Of a DNA stretch of 64,000 nt, positions 34,853-45,136 are shown in pieces. Under the pieces are notes generated by a model. The model saw nothing but the letters and a program-made list of their open reading frames with translations. It had not been told where the DNA came from and did not search any database. The position numbers and the translations under genes were made by a program. This stretch comes from Leptodontidium sp. MPI-SDFR-AT-0119 (taxonomy: Eukaryota; Ascomycota; Leotiomycetes; Helotiales; Leptodontidiaceae). How positions within the stretch are numbered: the first letter of the stretch is position 1; each line of letters starts with the position of its first letter. The stretch lies in the NCBI GenBank assembly GCA_020726505.1, contig JAHLEZ010000018.1, forward strand, positions 620,001-684,000. Reading direction: 5' to 3'.

Positions 34853-36141
34853 ATGCCGCTATCAATTGGACAGGCTTTGAGAGGTCGTGCGGCCTCCTAT
34901 CATATCACCAATGTCCTTAAAGCTCCGACGGTTTTCCAAGCCAAGATAATACCATTTGAGCACCCGCCATCATCACAGCCAGCACCATTGTAGAAGCACA
35001 TTTCTTTACTGTACCTCCTTTATCTGCTGACGATGGTCTAGAGCCGTCATCAAGAATTTCCCCACCGAACTCAGCCAAACTCAATACAACCGTGAACTCC
35101 ATAATTACATTCTTGACAGCATCGCTCGATCTCCCTTCGTCCGCTCCTTCATCGACCTTATTGGACACGACGAGCCTTTATCGTGTAAGGACCACCAGCA
35201 ACCCAAATGCATGGTGTTCGAATGGATGGATACAGATTTGTGGCAGCTGTCTTCAAAACCCTTCAGGTCGGGCTCAGAGTTGCCTCGCATAGTGGCACGG
35301 TCTGTACTCGAAGCCTTGGCAGTCCTCGATGGCGAGGAAGGGGTGCATACAGATATAAATCCAAATAACGTGTTCTTGTCAGGGGTGAACGGTCCATCGC
35401 CGGTCGTAAAACTTGGGGATCTGGGAAATTGTAAGTTCTTGGCAGCGGGATCAACATCATCTGGGTTGGAAATTGACTACTCACTCATTAGTGATGGCGG
35501 CTGGTCTGATGTTAAAAGCTCGATACCAGGTAGGATATTATGGCCCATCAAGCGGATCTGCCCAAACAAATTTTCGAAGAGAAGCTGACACGCCCACTTC
35601 TATAGGGTATTGTCATTCGCGCTCCTGGGGTCTGGAAGGATATCCCAATAACTCCCAAGGCTGACATCTGGAGTCTGGGCGTAACAGCAAGTCGCAATCT
35701 CTTCTTATTGCCCTTCATATTTCTAACATAATTCAGTTAGCACACTGGCTGGCTGGAAAAACTATATTTGGACCGGCAGACAAGATAGTGGAGGGTCTAA
35801 GTGACCACTGGTGTATTGCTAAGCTGATGCGACTTGTTGGTCCAATAGGAACCCCAGACCCTTCTAAGACAGATATTGTCGATTAGTTTGCTCTTGCGGA
35901 GTATTTTGAAAAAGAAACTTTCGTTCACCCCGAGACCGGCCTAGAAGAGAGGTTCATAAAGGTCGGCAGTATTCGACAGGAGTTGGAGAAAGTGGAAGGG
36001 CCTATTGAACGGGAGTGTATTGACTTTATCGAGAGTCTTCTGATTGTTGACCCAATAAGGAGACCGAGTGCTAGGGAAGCACTACAACATCCTTGGTTCA
36101 GGAACTCCACTGGATATGATTCGGACTGGTCGGTCGATTAG
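34853..36141 (+). pseudogene. SRPK/CMGC-like protein kinase gene with in-frame TAG
   Basis: Five exons fit in phase: 34853-34989, 35042-35430, 35492-35529, 35606-35686 and 35737-36141. The start is MPLSIGQALRGRAASYHITN. The Lys of the ATP site lies in LAVIKNF. PKCMVFEWMDTDLWQL is the hinge region. The catalytic loop is HTDINPNNVF, with DLGN in place of DFG. RAPGVW replaces the usual APE. Then come ADIWSLGVTLAHWLAGKTIF and the C-lobe end RRPSAREALQHPWF. This matches a fungal SRPK-like family over its whole length. The last exon has a TAG at 35884-35886, after which the frame stays open and on-family for 84 codons. If read through, it gives about 348 residues; if not, 264. Intron 4 (35687-35736) is a GC-AG intron. 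It may be a recent pseudogene or an edited transcript. Confidence 0.75.
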
Positions 36142-36320
36142 AAATAGACTAGCAAATCCCCTGTTCTCGAATGTTCGCGATTCGACGACTCTAGCTCGAA
36201 TTGACACCAACTCAACTCTGCAGATGTTCTCATCCAAGTGAGGGCATAGCTGCAGTTGCGGTGTGTGAAGAACAAGAGCCACAATTTGGCTTTAGTGACC
36301 TCCCTCATGTCCCTCACATA

Positions 36321-36379
36321 AGTCCCCACCCCACTATTCCGAACACCTTTTACACTAAAAACAGCGATTTTCGACCCTC
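36321..36379 (+). repeat. Left terminal inverted repeat
   Basis: About 59 bases, paired with the right repeat at roughly 37003-37061. Differences include aac versus ggt after tattccg and a few single-base changes. Confidence 0.85.
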
Positions 36380-37002
36380 TTTAATTATATTAAAAATTAA
36401 TAAAATTTTATAAAACTTTAAATCTAAAATAATAATATATATATAATTATGAATACAAATTATAAATTAGTTTAGATTACATAATATTATATACTAAGTA
36501 TTTAAAACTTAATTTTCGCTTATTGTACAAATTTAGTATAAAATTTATTTTTCTTACTTTTCAATTATCTTTATAAGTTATTATTAGAAATACTTAAAGT
36601 CAAGAATTATATAAGATTATATAAGACCCTTAAATGAATCCTATTTTTAAGTTATTTACTTTAGTAGTCCTTTTTTAATTAAGTAAAATATAAAACACTA
36701 TATAAATAATTTATATAAGAAATATAAATTACTTAATAACTCAATAACTACTAATAGTAATATATTGAAACTTAGGGTATTATAATTTAAATAGATATTC
36801 TACTTATCGTTTTAGTTTCAAGTGTTTTTATTTATTAATTAAAAAGATATTTTTCGCATTTTTTATATGTAAAAAATTTAATTTAATTTTATAAAATATT
36901 ACGTAATCTATAACATCTCTTCTTTTAATATATTTATAAATAAAGTATAATAAGCTTATTATAAAAGTTTTATAAACTTCTATTAATTTTTAATATAATT
37001 AG

Positions 37003-37061
37003 AAGGGTCGAAAATCGCTATTTTAAGTGTAAAAGGTACCCGGAATAGTGGGGTGGGGACT
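37003..37061 (-). repeat. Right terminal inverted repeat
   Basis: Inverted copy of the left repeat. Read on the minus strand it starts AGTCCCCACCCCACTATTCC. Confidence 0.85.
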
Positions 37062-37347
37062 TAGTTTATAAAGCTCGATCGATAAAATACCTAACAGATG
37101 AGGATGATATCTTTCTATTTATTGGGCAAATCATATGTTGTCGTCAATTCACAAGTGCAATGTTTCTCAGGCCAGGATGTGGCGTTACCAAAGAAAAGGA
37201 ATACAGTGGCTGGTTCATCCCGCAGCTGACAGCCACGTGAGATATTGAGAACCTCAACCTTCCAGCCTCGCTGAACCTCAATAAAATAGCCCCAGTTGCA
37301 GATCCAGACCCAAAAGGTTCGATCCCACGGCATTCACAAGCTTAGAG

Positions 37348-40300
37348 ATGGGAACTGATCCCACCCATGCCGCTGCTTTGCTTCCATTGCCGCAGAAAAA
37401 TGACAAAGACCACTACAGCGAGAAAGAAATTCGACAGGTGTCTGTAGCCTTATCTCAAAGCGGACACCATGTTTTGAGCAAGATGCCTCGAATATATGTC
37501 GTCCTCCGCCTTATCAACCAAGTCGAAATAGCGAATGTCTTCATCGACGAAGAAATAACGGATCTTGGTTTCCCATTCACTCGGCTAACCCTGCCGCACG
37601 CATTCGCGGATCAAACGGCTAGGCATAACTTCTTGAAAACGCAGCCTCTTGTGTGTAGCACAATTTTGGAACTCGCTTGGGGAACAGAGCATCATCACTT
37701 CGCGAGAGAATCCGATATCCCTCTTGTGATCTTGTCGGATCTTGGTAGCGGGGGGTACGGATTCGTGGATCGAGTATTCAGCGAAGTGACAATGAAAGAG
37801 TACGCTAGGAAACGCATTCCTCGAGGAGTCACTTTCAAGAAAGACAGACTAGCGCTGAAAGTTGTCGAAAACGAGCTACATCACTTAAGGAGACTCGCCC
37901 ATGAGCACATAGTCCAGTTCGTTGGAAGCTACACGGATCCGAAGTTTGTGGGGATTCTCATGTCACCCGTTGCTGAGTGCAATCTCAAGCAGTACCTCAA
38001 CGGTTCCTTTGAGAAGTCCCGAGTGCGGTCTTTTTTCGGATGCCTTGCTATTGCTGTGAGATATTTGCACGAGAATCAAGTCAAACACAAAGACATCAAG
38101 CCAGAGAACGTCCTAGTTCATAGGGGCACTGTTCTGCTGACCGATTTCGGGATCAGCAGAAATTGGACAGAAGCGGGACACAGCACTACAACTGGGAAAA
38201 CCCCTAAGAGTGCTCGATACTGTGCTCCAGAAGTTGCCGATGAAGCCCCACGAAACTCATCTTCAGATATTTGGTCTCTTGGATGTGTATTCCTGGAGAT
38301 GTGGTCAGTAGTATCAGGTCACAGTCTTGAGGCCCTGACTACGTATCTCGAGAATACAGAGTCTCATAACTCGGCATATCACATGAATTCGAAAGGCATA
38401 GAACAGTGGTGCGCTTTGAAATGGCCAGGAGACTCAGGCACTTCAGGCCCACTTCATTGGATCAGGAACATGCTTCAGGAGGATCAGAAACAGCGGTGGA
38501 TCATTCAAAAGCTTTCCGATTTTATCCAAGAGTACAGCGAGGAAAGACAGCTCAGATTCGTAGGTCTATGCTGCGATAGCAGCATTGGTTATGCGGAGCC
38601 TTTCACGGATGCCGTAGAAGGAACATCCACGTCACAAATTTTGAGAGGCTCGCCTGAAGATGATTTGTCTAAGACCAATATTTCGCTCATCAGCAGCCTC
38701 GGACTCGGACAAATCCACCTAGGAACAGATTCTGCCTCGATGGGTGTTGTGAGCCCTGCTTCGGGTACGGGAGGTGGGCAGCAATCAACTTTGGCAAGCA
38801 ATGCTACTAAAAAGCGTCCTCTGATACGCAATTCTGGGAGAAGGGGAAATACTAGGCCGTCACACCCAAAGAGAGCCAAGACCAGATCTGAAGGAGATTC
38901 CCACAACACTCACCCTGAACCAGAACGACATTTTGAACGAGAAGATCTACATTATTTTCGACCAAGCGAAGCGTCCCAAGTGCAGAGAAAACTCCCCAAC
39001 TCCTTCGTTCTTGCACAGGTCAATCGTTTCACGCGTGGAGATGTTATAAAACTCTTGCCTGCATCACAGAACTCGATATCAACACAATCTCGGCCAACAA
39101 GACTCTCGAAGGGATTTGAGGAGATTTTGTTCTCTTGTGGCGACTGCATGCTACCCAATGTCGTGTATGCAGCGACGTGCGTTAGATCCAAACCATCTCA
39201 GTACGCTCGCTGGTCAACTCTGAAAGGTCTAGTCTAGCACATGACGCCTGGCGTCATCCACGGATACTCGAGGCTCTGCTCGGATGCTAGAGAGGGAATG
39301 TCAAGTTTGCCGACCATTGTTCCAACGGGATCACGAACAGATACCGTGGAAGGAATGCTTATCTTCGGATTTCACGACTCGCATGCTCGAGGGAGCCGGA
39401 GGTATGAAAGTAAAAACGAACATAGTGTACAAGATCTTGCTACGATCCAGCTAAGAGATGAGACAACCATGGATATTCAAGTGACATTTCGTGTCTGGAA
39501 TGAAGATCGAAGAGATGACCTAAGCCCTTTTCAAGAAACTTGGACGCCTCTCCATCTCCTTGACGGAGAATGGTACTCGCTGTTCTCGAGGTCTGTCACC
39601 AGAGAAGATGAGGAGCTCGCCGGTCTTATCCCAGGTTCTGCGCCGGGGCCGAGCCTAACGAGCCAACAGGAAGTGCTACCTACGATTCCAACACTGCAAT
39701 CTTTGGGGTTCAAAGCCAATGGAGAAGACATGACCCTTACCAAGAATTCTATCTCGATGTTGTTCCATAAGCAGGTGTGTTGCATCGTTAGACATGTAGA
39801 ACAAGACGCACACTGAAAGTTGCATAGGCTAGATATTTCATCCTCAAGGAGAAGTCTGCAGAGGCAATCCAAACGTTCTTAGATCATGGTATCTGGTCAT
39901 CGACACCTGCAGTCAATGCAAAGCTAGACCGGGCTTTCAAAGAGTCCATGGGCCGTCCAATCGTAGTGTTCCTGGTACATCCGTCACAAGGGTTTCTGGG
40001 TCTGGCGAGAGTAGTTAGTCCAGTTGGCCGATCTGGCACAGGTCATGCACGGGTGATCGCAAGGTCGAGAATTGAGTACGTTAACCGAGTCGTAAAGTTG
40101 AGGCAGCAATGCTAATTCAGTCAGAAGATTCTCAGTTGATGGATTGCACAGAGCGCAGATCCCCCTCAGCGAGTTCTCACATATTCGAGAACAGCACAAC
40201 GTAGAAGCCCAAAACGCTAGCCGGACTGTAGGTTCCTGCAAAAACGGCACGGAAGTGTCCCTGTACCCCAGCGTTGAGATCTTGAGATTATTCGAGCAAT

Positions 40301-41519
40301 CAACCCATTCTACTGATCAGTCTAGCAGACAGCTAGCCAAGTTCGAAGACCGGTGGACTGTTTTGCTCAATCCAGAGTCCTCGGTAGCGGTTGAGTTGAA
40401 CTTTGTTCGTTCGATTGCCCTAGACAACGAAGACGGAGATTACGGAATCACTTTTAGTGCGGATGGTAAATATGTTGCAGCATCACGCAAAGCCGTGGAA
40501 GTCTTTGAAGCAGACAGCGGAAGCAGGGTTTCGAATTTCGACTTACCATTCGAAGATGAGATACATAGCGCCTCATTTGACCCTGATGCCAAACATTTAG
40601 CGGTTGCGGGAGAGTGCGGAGTAATTTATGTAAGCGCTCAGCCTTTTGATGCAAACCCCTTTGAAAAATATTCATATCTCGCAGGTATGGAACCTTAAAT
40701 CAGAAAGCCTCGCTGGCAGTCTCATCGGCCACACTGCCCCCATCTTCTCGCTTGAGTATAGCGCGGAGGGTTCTCGCATCGTCTCTGGAAGCGAAGACCG
40801 GACAGTTCGAGTCTGGGATGCAAAGGCCTTTACAAGCTACAGATTTCTGCAAATAGAAGAAGGATGTGTCACAATCTCATCCACCCCAGACTACTCTCGC
40901 GTTTTTGCTGGTACCTTGGGAGGGAAATTGTTGTCATGGAATATAAGTTCAGACAAAGAAGCAGTTGTTGAAACATTGTGCGTTCACAACGACTCCATTT
41001 TCGCCATCCAGTATATGCCTGGGCTTGACAGAGTAGTGACGGGAAGTCGTGATCAAACCGTCAACGTGTGGTCAATGGCAGAGACCGAATTCACCAAGAA
41101 TATTTCAACGCCACTGAATAAGCTTCTAGGTCACAAGGTATAAATTCCTCGGCTGCTTGGAGTCGAAGTTTTATGGCTTCATAGCTGACACCATCAAGGA
41201 TTCTGTCTACTCTGTCGACGTATCTCCAGACAACAAGATAATTTTCAGCGCTTCTGGTGACAGCTCGGTACGTCTGTGGAACTCAATAACCGGGGAACTC
41301 ATTGGTACGATCTTAGGCGTTGGCCTCCAACGTTGTAAGTACCCTCCTTCTTTACAACCAACTGCCCTAATGGTTTATTGACCGCGAAACTACCTAGTTC
41401 ACGATCTCTCTGTGTGCAAGACAAAGAGTATGTTCACTACTGCAGGACACGGGGAGGGTATACAGATCTGGAGTTATGAAGTGCAATCCACATCAGGCGT
41501 GCTAGGAGCTGAGAATTGA
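37348..41519 (+). CDS. Kinase - AIG2-like - YTH - WD40 fusion protein (one in-frame TAG)
   Basis: Six exons in phase: 37348-39774, 39828-40075, 40125-40629, 40685-41137, 41199-41334 and 41398-41519; 1,297 codons including one internal and one final stop. Kinase domain about 128-400: loop LGSGGYGFV, Lys155, HKDIKPENVL with Asp249, DFG at 266, APE at 293, SDIWSLGCVF. A Ser/Thr/Arg-rich linker follows. An AIG2/GGCT-like domain (about 590-720) starts EEILFSCGDCMLPNVVYA and continues HMTPGVIHGYSRL and VEGMLIFGFHD. TAG codon 630 (39235-39237) falls inside this one domain. The YTH domain (about 810-950) has ARYFILKEKSAEAIQTFLDH, GIWSSTPAVNAKLDRAF and NGTEVSLYPSVEILRLF. Seven WD40 repeats (about 975-1295), Tup1-like, end IQIWSYE. 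YTH and the first WD repeat share one exon. Possible role: RNA-linked signalling or repression. The stop may mean a pseudogene, an edited codon or a sequence error. Confidence 0.8.
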
Positions 41520-42079
41520 TAGTCACTGAATGTACATTTTATTACGCTGATTAGCTTAGCTTGGTTCAAATACTGAAAACGGCAATGAGATGGGAACTTC
41601 TTTACAACATACTAATCTGATCGTCGAAAGATTCAGCTCCCTCTACGGTCAAATATCGACCCAAGGAGATCATCCCCAAAACCATTTCTTGGAAGTTGAC
41701 AGGATACCTTGATGAGAAGCTTACGCAAGTATTTTAATTCTTCAATTTTCAATCATCGCTAAATACCACCGATACGAATTTGATATCCGGAGTCCCGGCT
41801 CTAGCATCAATTTTTAGCACATTTACGAAATCGCCCCAAGTCTTTCGAGGGAACATCATCCCCATAGACACCAGACGCAAAAGAAGGAAACAAGACTCAC
41901 CCCTCCTACACGACGCCATTACCCCACCACACCCACAACTGTTCCTTGCTAGTATTCTTCATCTTCGCCCCCATATAATCCCAAGTCTTATGCGCCTGAC
42001 CTTTCACCAACCTAATCCTTTTCCCCATAACCTCCGACCAGCGAATGTACCCATACGAATCATCCGCAATCTGCAAAAC
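41520..42079. other. Intergenic
   Basis: About 560 bases between converging genes. No gene is supported. Confidence 0.45.
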
Positions 42080-42502
42080 CTACCATCCGCCACCAGTCCG
42101 AGTCCTTCGATACACCTCTTTGTACTGCTCGTTCGTCGTGATGCGATTCCAGAATTTACTCGAGATGGCTAGGTATTTGAAATGCAGTTCAAGAGTTGGG
42201 TCAGCGGACAAGCGTTCGACGTCTCGACGAAATGTTCGTGGTGCATTGGTCCGGATCCAGATGAGAGATGGGTGCGTGTACAGTTTCCGAGGAGTGAGAG
42301 TGGAGAGCTTGTAGCTCCGAAGAGCCTCATACCTGGCCTCGCGATTGGTATATAGGAGTGGTAGGATGAGAGGGTCTAGTTCAAGTTTGGAGCGTTTGGT
42401 GGCGCTGCGGTTGTAATTGATGATGCGTGGAGTGATGCAAAGGCGCCAGATCTTGAGACGCAATTCTGCTGGGAGAGACGAGAAGGGCAGAAATGTGGTA
42501 TG
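42080..42502 (-). CDS. 2EXR-domain protein (5' end uncertain)
   Basis: The protein has the fungal 2EXR signature: PFSSLPAELRLKIWRLC near the start, then PLILPLLYTNREARYEALRS and a C-terminal helical part (KFWNRITTNEQYKEVYRRTR). These short proteins are numerous in filamentous ascomycetes and their function is unknown. The conserved frame is open upstream of 42463 through FQHTTFLPFSS, but no ATG in that frame lies close by, so a short first exon is probably missing from this call. It is oriented against the kinase-YTH gene. Confidence 0.65.
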   Translation of the reverse strand, partial: HTTFLPFSSLPAELRLKIWRLCITPRIINYNRSATKRSKLELDPLILPLLYTNREARYEALRSYKLSTLTPRKLYTHPSLIWIRTNAPRTFRRDVERLSADPTLELHFKYLAISSKFWNRITTNEQYKEVYRRTRTGGGW

Positions 42503-43147
42503 TTGAAATTCTTTCGAACTGTAAGCAGCTGTACATGGAATCGAGAGATTTTGTGCTGTTAACCTGAAATCCGCGCATGTTCAAAATTGTTGATAAGCTC
42601 CCCGATGTCCCCCATCTACCGGGGACAACAAAAGATGGCAAGTTTTAGTTCCTAATATATGTTTGCAGTTATTCCGACCAGCCTCTAGAGAAGAGAAAGA
42701 CTCGACTCCGACGGACTAAATAACCAAGGGATACTTGGTTTGGGCCTGTATTTATACACCCCTCGAAGATGACATGACTCATACGGCAACAGTCTGCTGG
42801 CACAGCCTAGAAATCAAGATTTCAGCAGCATTTTCTAGCATGGAGATTACGTCTTCACAATTCCATAAACTTATCGAAATGGGAAGTAAGAATATGAAAC
42901 GATTGATCACAAAAAGTAAACTTAGATCCTGGAATAGCTAGGCTCAGGCACTAGCCCTATGAAAACACTACGTCTCTGACGGAGATATCGCAAGTAAAGC
43001 ACAAAGAGACAGCATAGAAAGAAAAAATTTCGGGCCATGATTCAAAGTATGCAATATAAAATTGGCTGTAAAGTCCCACGAACCCCGGTGTATCCGTTCG
43101 CAAAGCGCCCAACGCCTCACCCAGCACCCAGTCAACCTCAAGCCCTC
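42503..43147. other. Intergenic
   Basis: About 650 bases. It may contain the missing first exon of the 2EXR gene. Otherwise I see nothing in it. Confidence 0.4.
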
Positions 43148-43902
43148 TTAATCTCTATCTGCCAAATCCGCAATCGTCCCCAACTTCTTTCCGACTTGCG
43201 TCGCAGCCCCCGTCCTTTTCTCGACCTTCTTGCCGCCAGCCATAGTGACTTGTCCTTGTCCAGACTTGTGAATATTGAACGGGCTGTTCTCTGCCGCAAC
43301 ATATGCGTCGAACGAGAACAGGCTTATGAAGTACAAGCCCAAGAAGCCAATAATCGCATCGATGATTCCCTTGAAGTTGAAGCCGCGGGACAATGATGTG
43401 CGGGGGGGAGGTCCGCCCAGTGTTCGGCCGACAGAGGAATATGAGGGGCCCGTGGTACCAGCCATCTTGACGGCGGCCTCGATGGCACTTGTGAGTCCGC
43501 GGACGTCGGCACCGCGGATGGTGTTGATCATGCTTCCTGATTTGAAGATCATGAAGGTAGGCATTCTGTTATTCCATTGTTAGCCTGGACTCGAGAGTCG
43601 ATGGCGCAAACAAACGTACGCTCTAACGCCATATTTCTGCGCGATCTCTTGCTGGTTGTCGACGTTGACTTTGGTGAAGGTGATCTTGTTCGGCTTCGAG
43701 TATTTTGCTGCGAGAGACTCGTAGGTAGGTGCAATTGTTTTGCATGGTCCGCACCAGTCTGCGTAGACTGAGGGGGATATTAGTTGGGTGAAAGCAACGA
43801 GGGGGAGGAAGTGGGGGACATACAATCTGCGATGACGATAGTTGATGAGCTCAGCAGTTTGCTGAACTCGGCTGAGGATCCTATACTGACAGAAGAAGGC
43901 AT
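43148..43902 (-). CDS. Thioredoxin with C-terminal membrane segment
   Basis: Three exons, 43902-43824, 43767-43620 and 43565-43148, sum to 214 residues. Introns are 56 and 54 nt. The thioredoxin fold is complete: active site WCGPC at 31-35, ITFTKVNVDNQQEIAQKYGV and the cis-Pro loop MPTF. Unlike a plain thioredoxin (about 105 residues), it has an extra 100 residues: a Gly/Pro/Ser linker (GPSYSSVGRTLGGPPPRTSL), a hydrophobic segment (IIDAIIGFLGLYFISLFSF) and a Lys-rich tail. This suggests a tail-anchored or membrane-tethered disulfide reductase, perhaps at the ER or mitochondria. The location cannot be decided from sequence. Confidence 0.85.
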
Positions 43903-44677
43903 CTTGATCTTTTGCTTTGGGTTGCGAAGTGTTGGTTGGGGGAGAGGAAGTTGAAGCTACTTGATATGTAAGCTCGAAGTGGACATCTGGTTTCCTGGAG
44001 CTTGAACTCGGCTCGGATATAATATTTGCCGATATTTAGCCGACACATCAACCGTCCTGGAAGTCAACAAACCTTGGGTGACCCGAGTCCTTTACCGAAG
44101 ACGTATTGTGAACAATTCGGCATACAAAGCAGCCAGGTTTTAGCTGAATTACCCTTCCACTTCAATTAATTTCAAATTTATTCGTCAACTAAGACCTGGC
44201 TGTTGCTCCACATGTCCAGAGCTTCGACCAAAATATCGGATGAACTATTAGTAAATACAATCTACGGACGAGCATCATGTGAATAAATGTGTTCCGAGTT
44301 CTAACGAATGATTGGTTCTTTCCCACAGGCGCTTGAGTCTTTAAATAGTCATCGATATCTTGAAATACGCACAGACGCAATGTCAAAGGTCAGTCACATT
44401 GAAAGTTCGAGCGAGGAAAAGTGACGAGGTGGAAGTGTGGTAAATATGTTTATCAGAAGAGTTGTTTAAAATCTCGCATGCGAACCCCTACCCCCTCATT
44501 TCCCTCTGTGTCTCAAACAACTATGACCCCCAAGTGCAAAAGAAAATTGCCCCCGCTCAGCTCAGCCAGCAGCTCCCCACGGCACCTCAAATCGTCCATA
44601 TGTGGTGTTGAAAAGGTGCGTCATTAATAATCCCGTCCATATCCCCCTAACCGGGTCTCTTATTTCCTTGTTTGAAT
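43903..44677. other. Intergenic
   Basis: About 775 bases with no supported gene, between the thioredoxin promoter and the 3' end of the small secreted protein gene. Confidence 0.45.
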
Positions 44678-45136
44678 CTAGTTCATGACGAACAGATTGC
44701 AATGGAAAGGGCAAGAGCACTTGTGTCCACCACCCAAGGAAGAGCCTGAACAAGCACAGGTCTCAAATGCATATCTTCGTCCGTCGTAGGTAAACCATGG
44801 CGTCCACCAGTTAATACCCGGTAGGTTCTCGGAGCCAAGAAGTAGCGGTTTGCTGAAGCTCAATCCCCAGCTGAGTATCTTGGTTTCTCCTGGAACAGTA
44901 ACCGTCTTTTGGCCAAGTGGGAGGCAGGTGGGGGAATAGATAAAGGCTGCGGCTGAAACCTCAGGATCGCCGAGGTCAATAACTCCTCCGCTGGTGGTTC
45001 GGTAGTTTAAGAGGCAAGTGGTTGCATCATTGCTGGGAGTACAGGGAATAGAATCGGCGGGGATGATGACGGCGACGGCGACGGCGCAAGCAGTTGTAAA
45101 TGCACCGAACGCAAGGAAGAATGTCTTGAGTTGCAT
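44678..45136 (-). CDS. Small secreted Cys-containing protein
   Basis: 152 residues in one exon, ATG at 45136. The signal peptide MQLKTFFLAFGAFTTACAVA is followed by a hydrophobic Val/Ala run. The mature part has nine cysteines, including a C-terminal cluster CACSGSSLGGGHKCSCPFHC. No membrane segment or GPI signal is seen. I do not recognise a family. By size and composition it is a candidate secreted effector or surface protein, but that rests on composition only. Confidence 0.6.
   Translation of the reverse strand: MQLKTFFLAFGAFTTACAVAVAVIIPADSIPCTPSNDATTCLLNYRTTSGGVIDLGDPEVSAAAFIYSPTCLPLGQKTVTVPGETKILSWGLSFSKPLLLGSENLPGINWWTPWFTYDGRRYAFETCACSGSSLGGGHKCSCPFHCNLFVMN

Larger units (their letters stand above)
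36319..37063. mobile_element. Fot1/pogo-like TIR element, degraded
   Basis: A 741-bp element (36321-37061) flanked by TA dinucleotides (36319-36320 and 37062-37063), as for Tc1/mariner target duplications. The ends are imperfect inverted repeats of about 60 bp that begin AGTCCCCACCCCACTATTCC on the left. The right end (down from 37061) gives the same on the opposite strand. Both repeats continue through accttttacact to agcgattttcgaccct. The AGTC start is like Fot1/pogo elements. The interior is extremely AT-rich with no open frame. It is either a short non-autonomous copy (MITE) or an internally deleted, RIP-mutated one. It sits between the two kinase genes. Confidence 0.85.
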
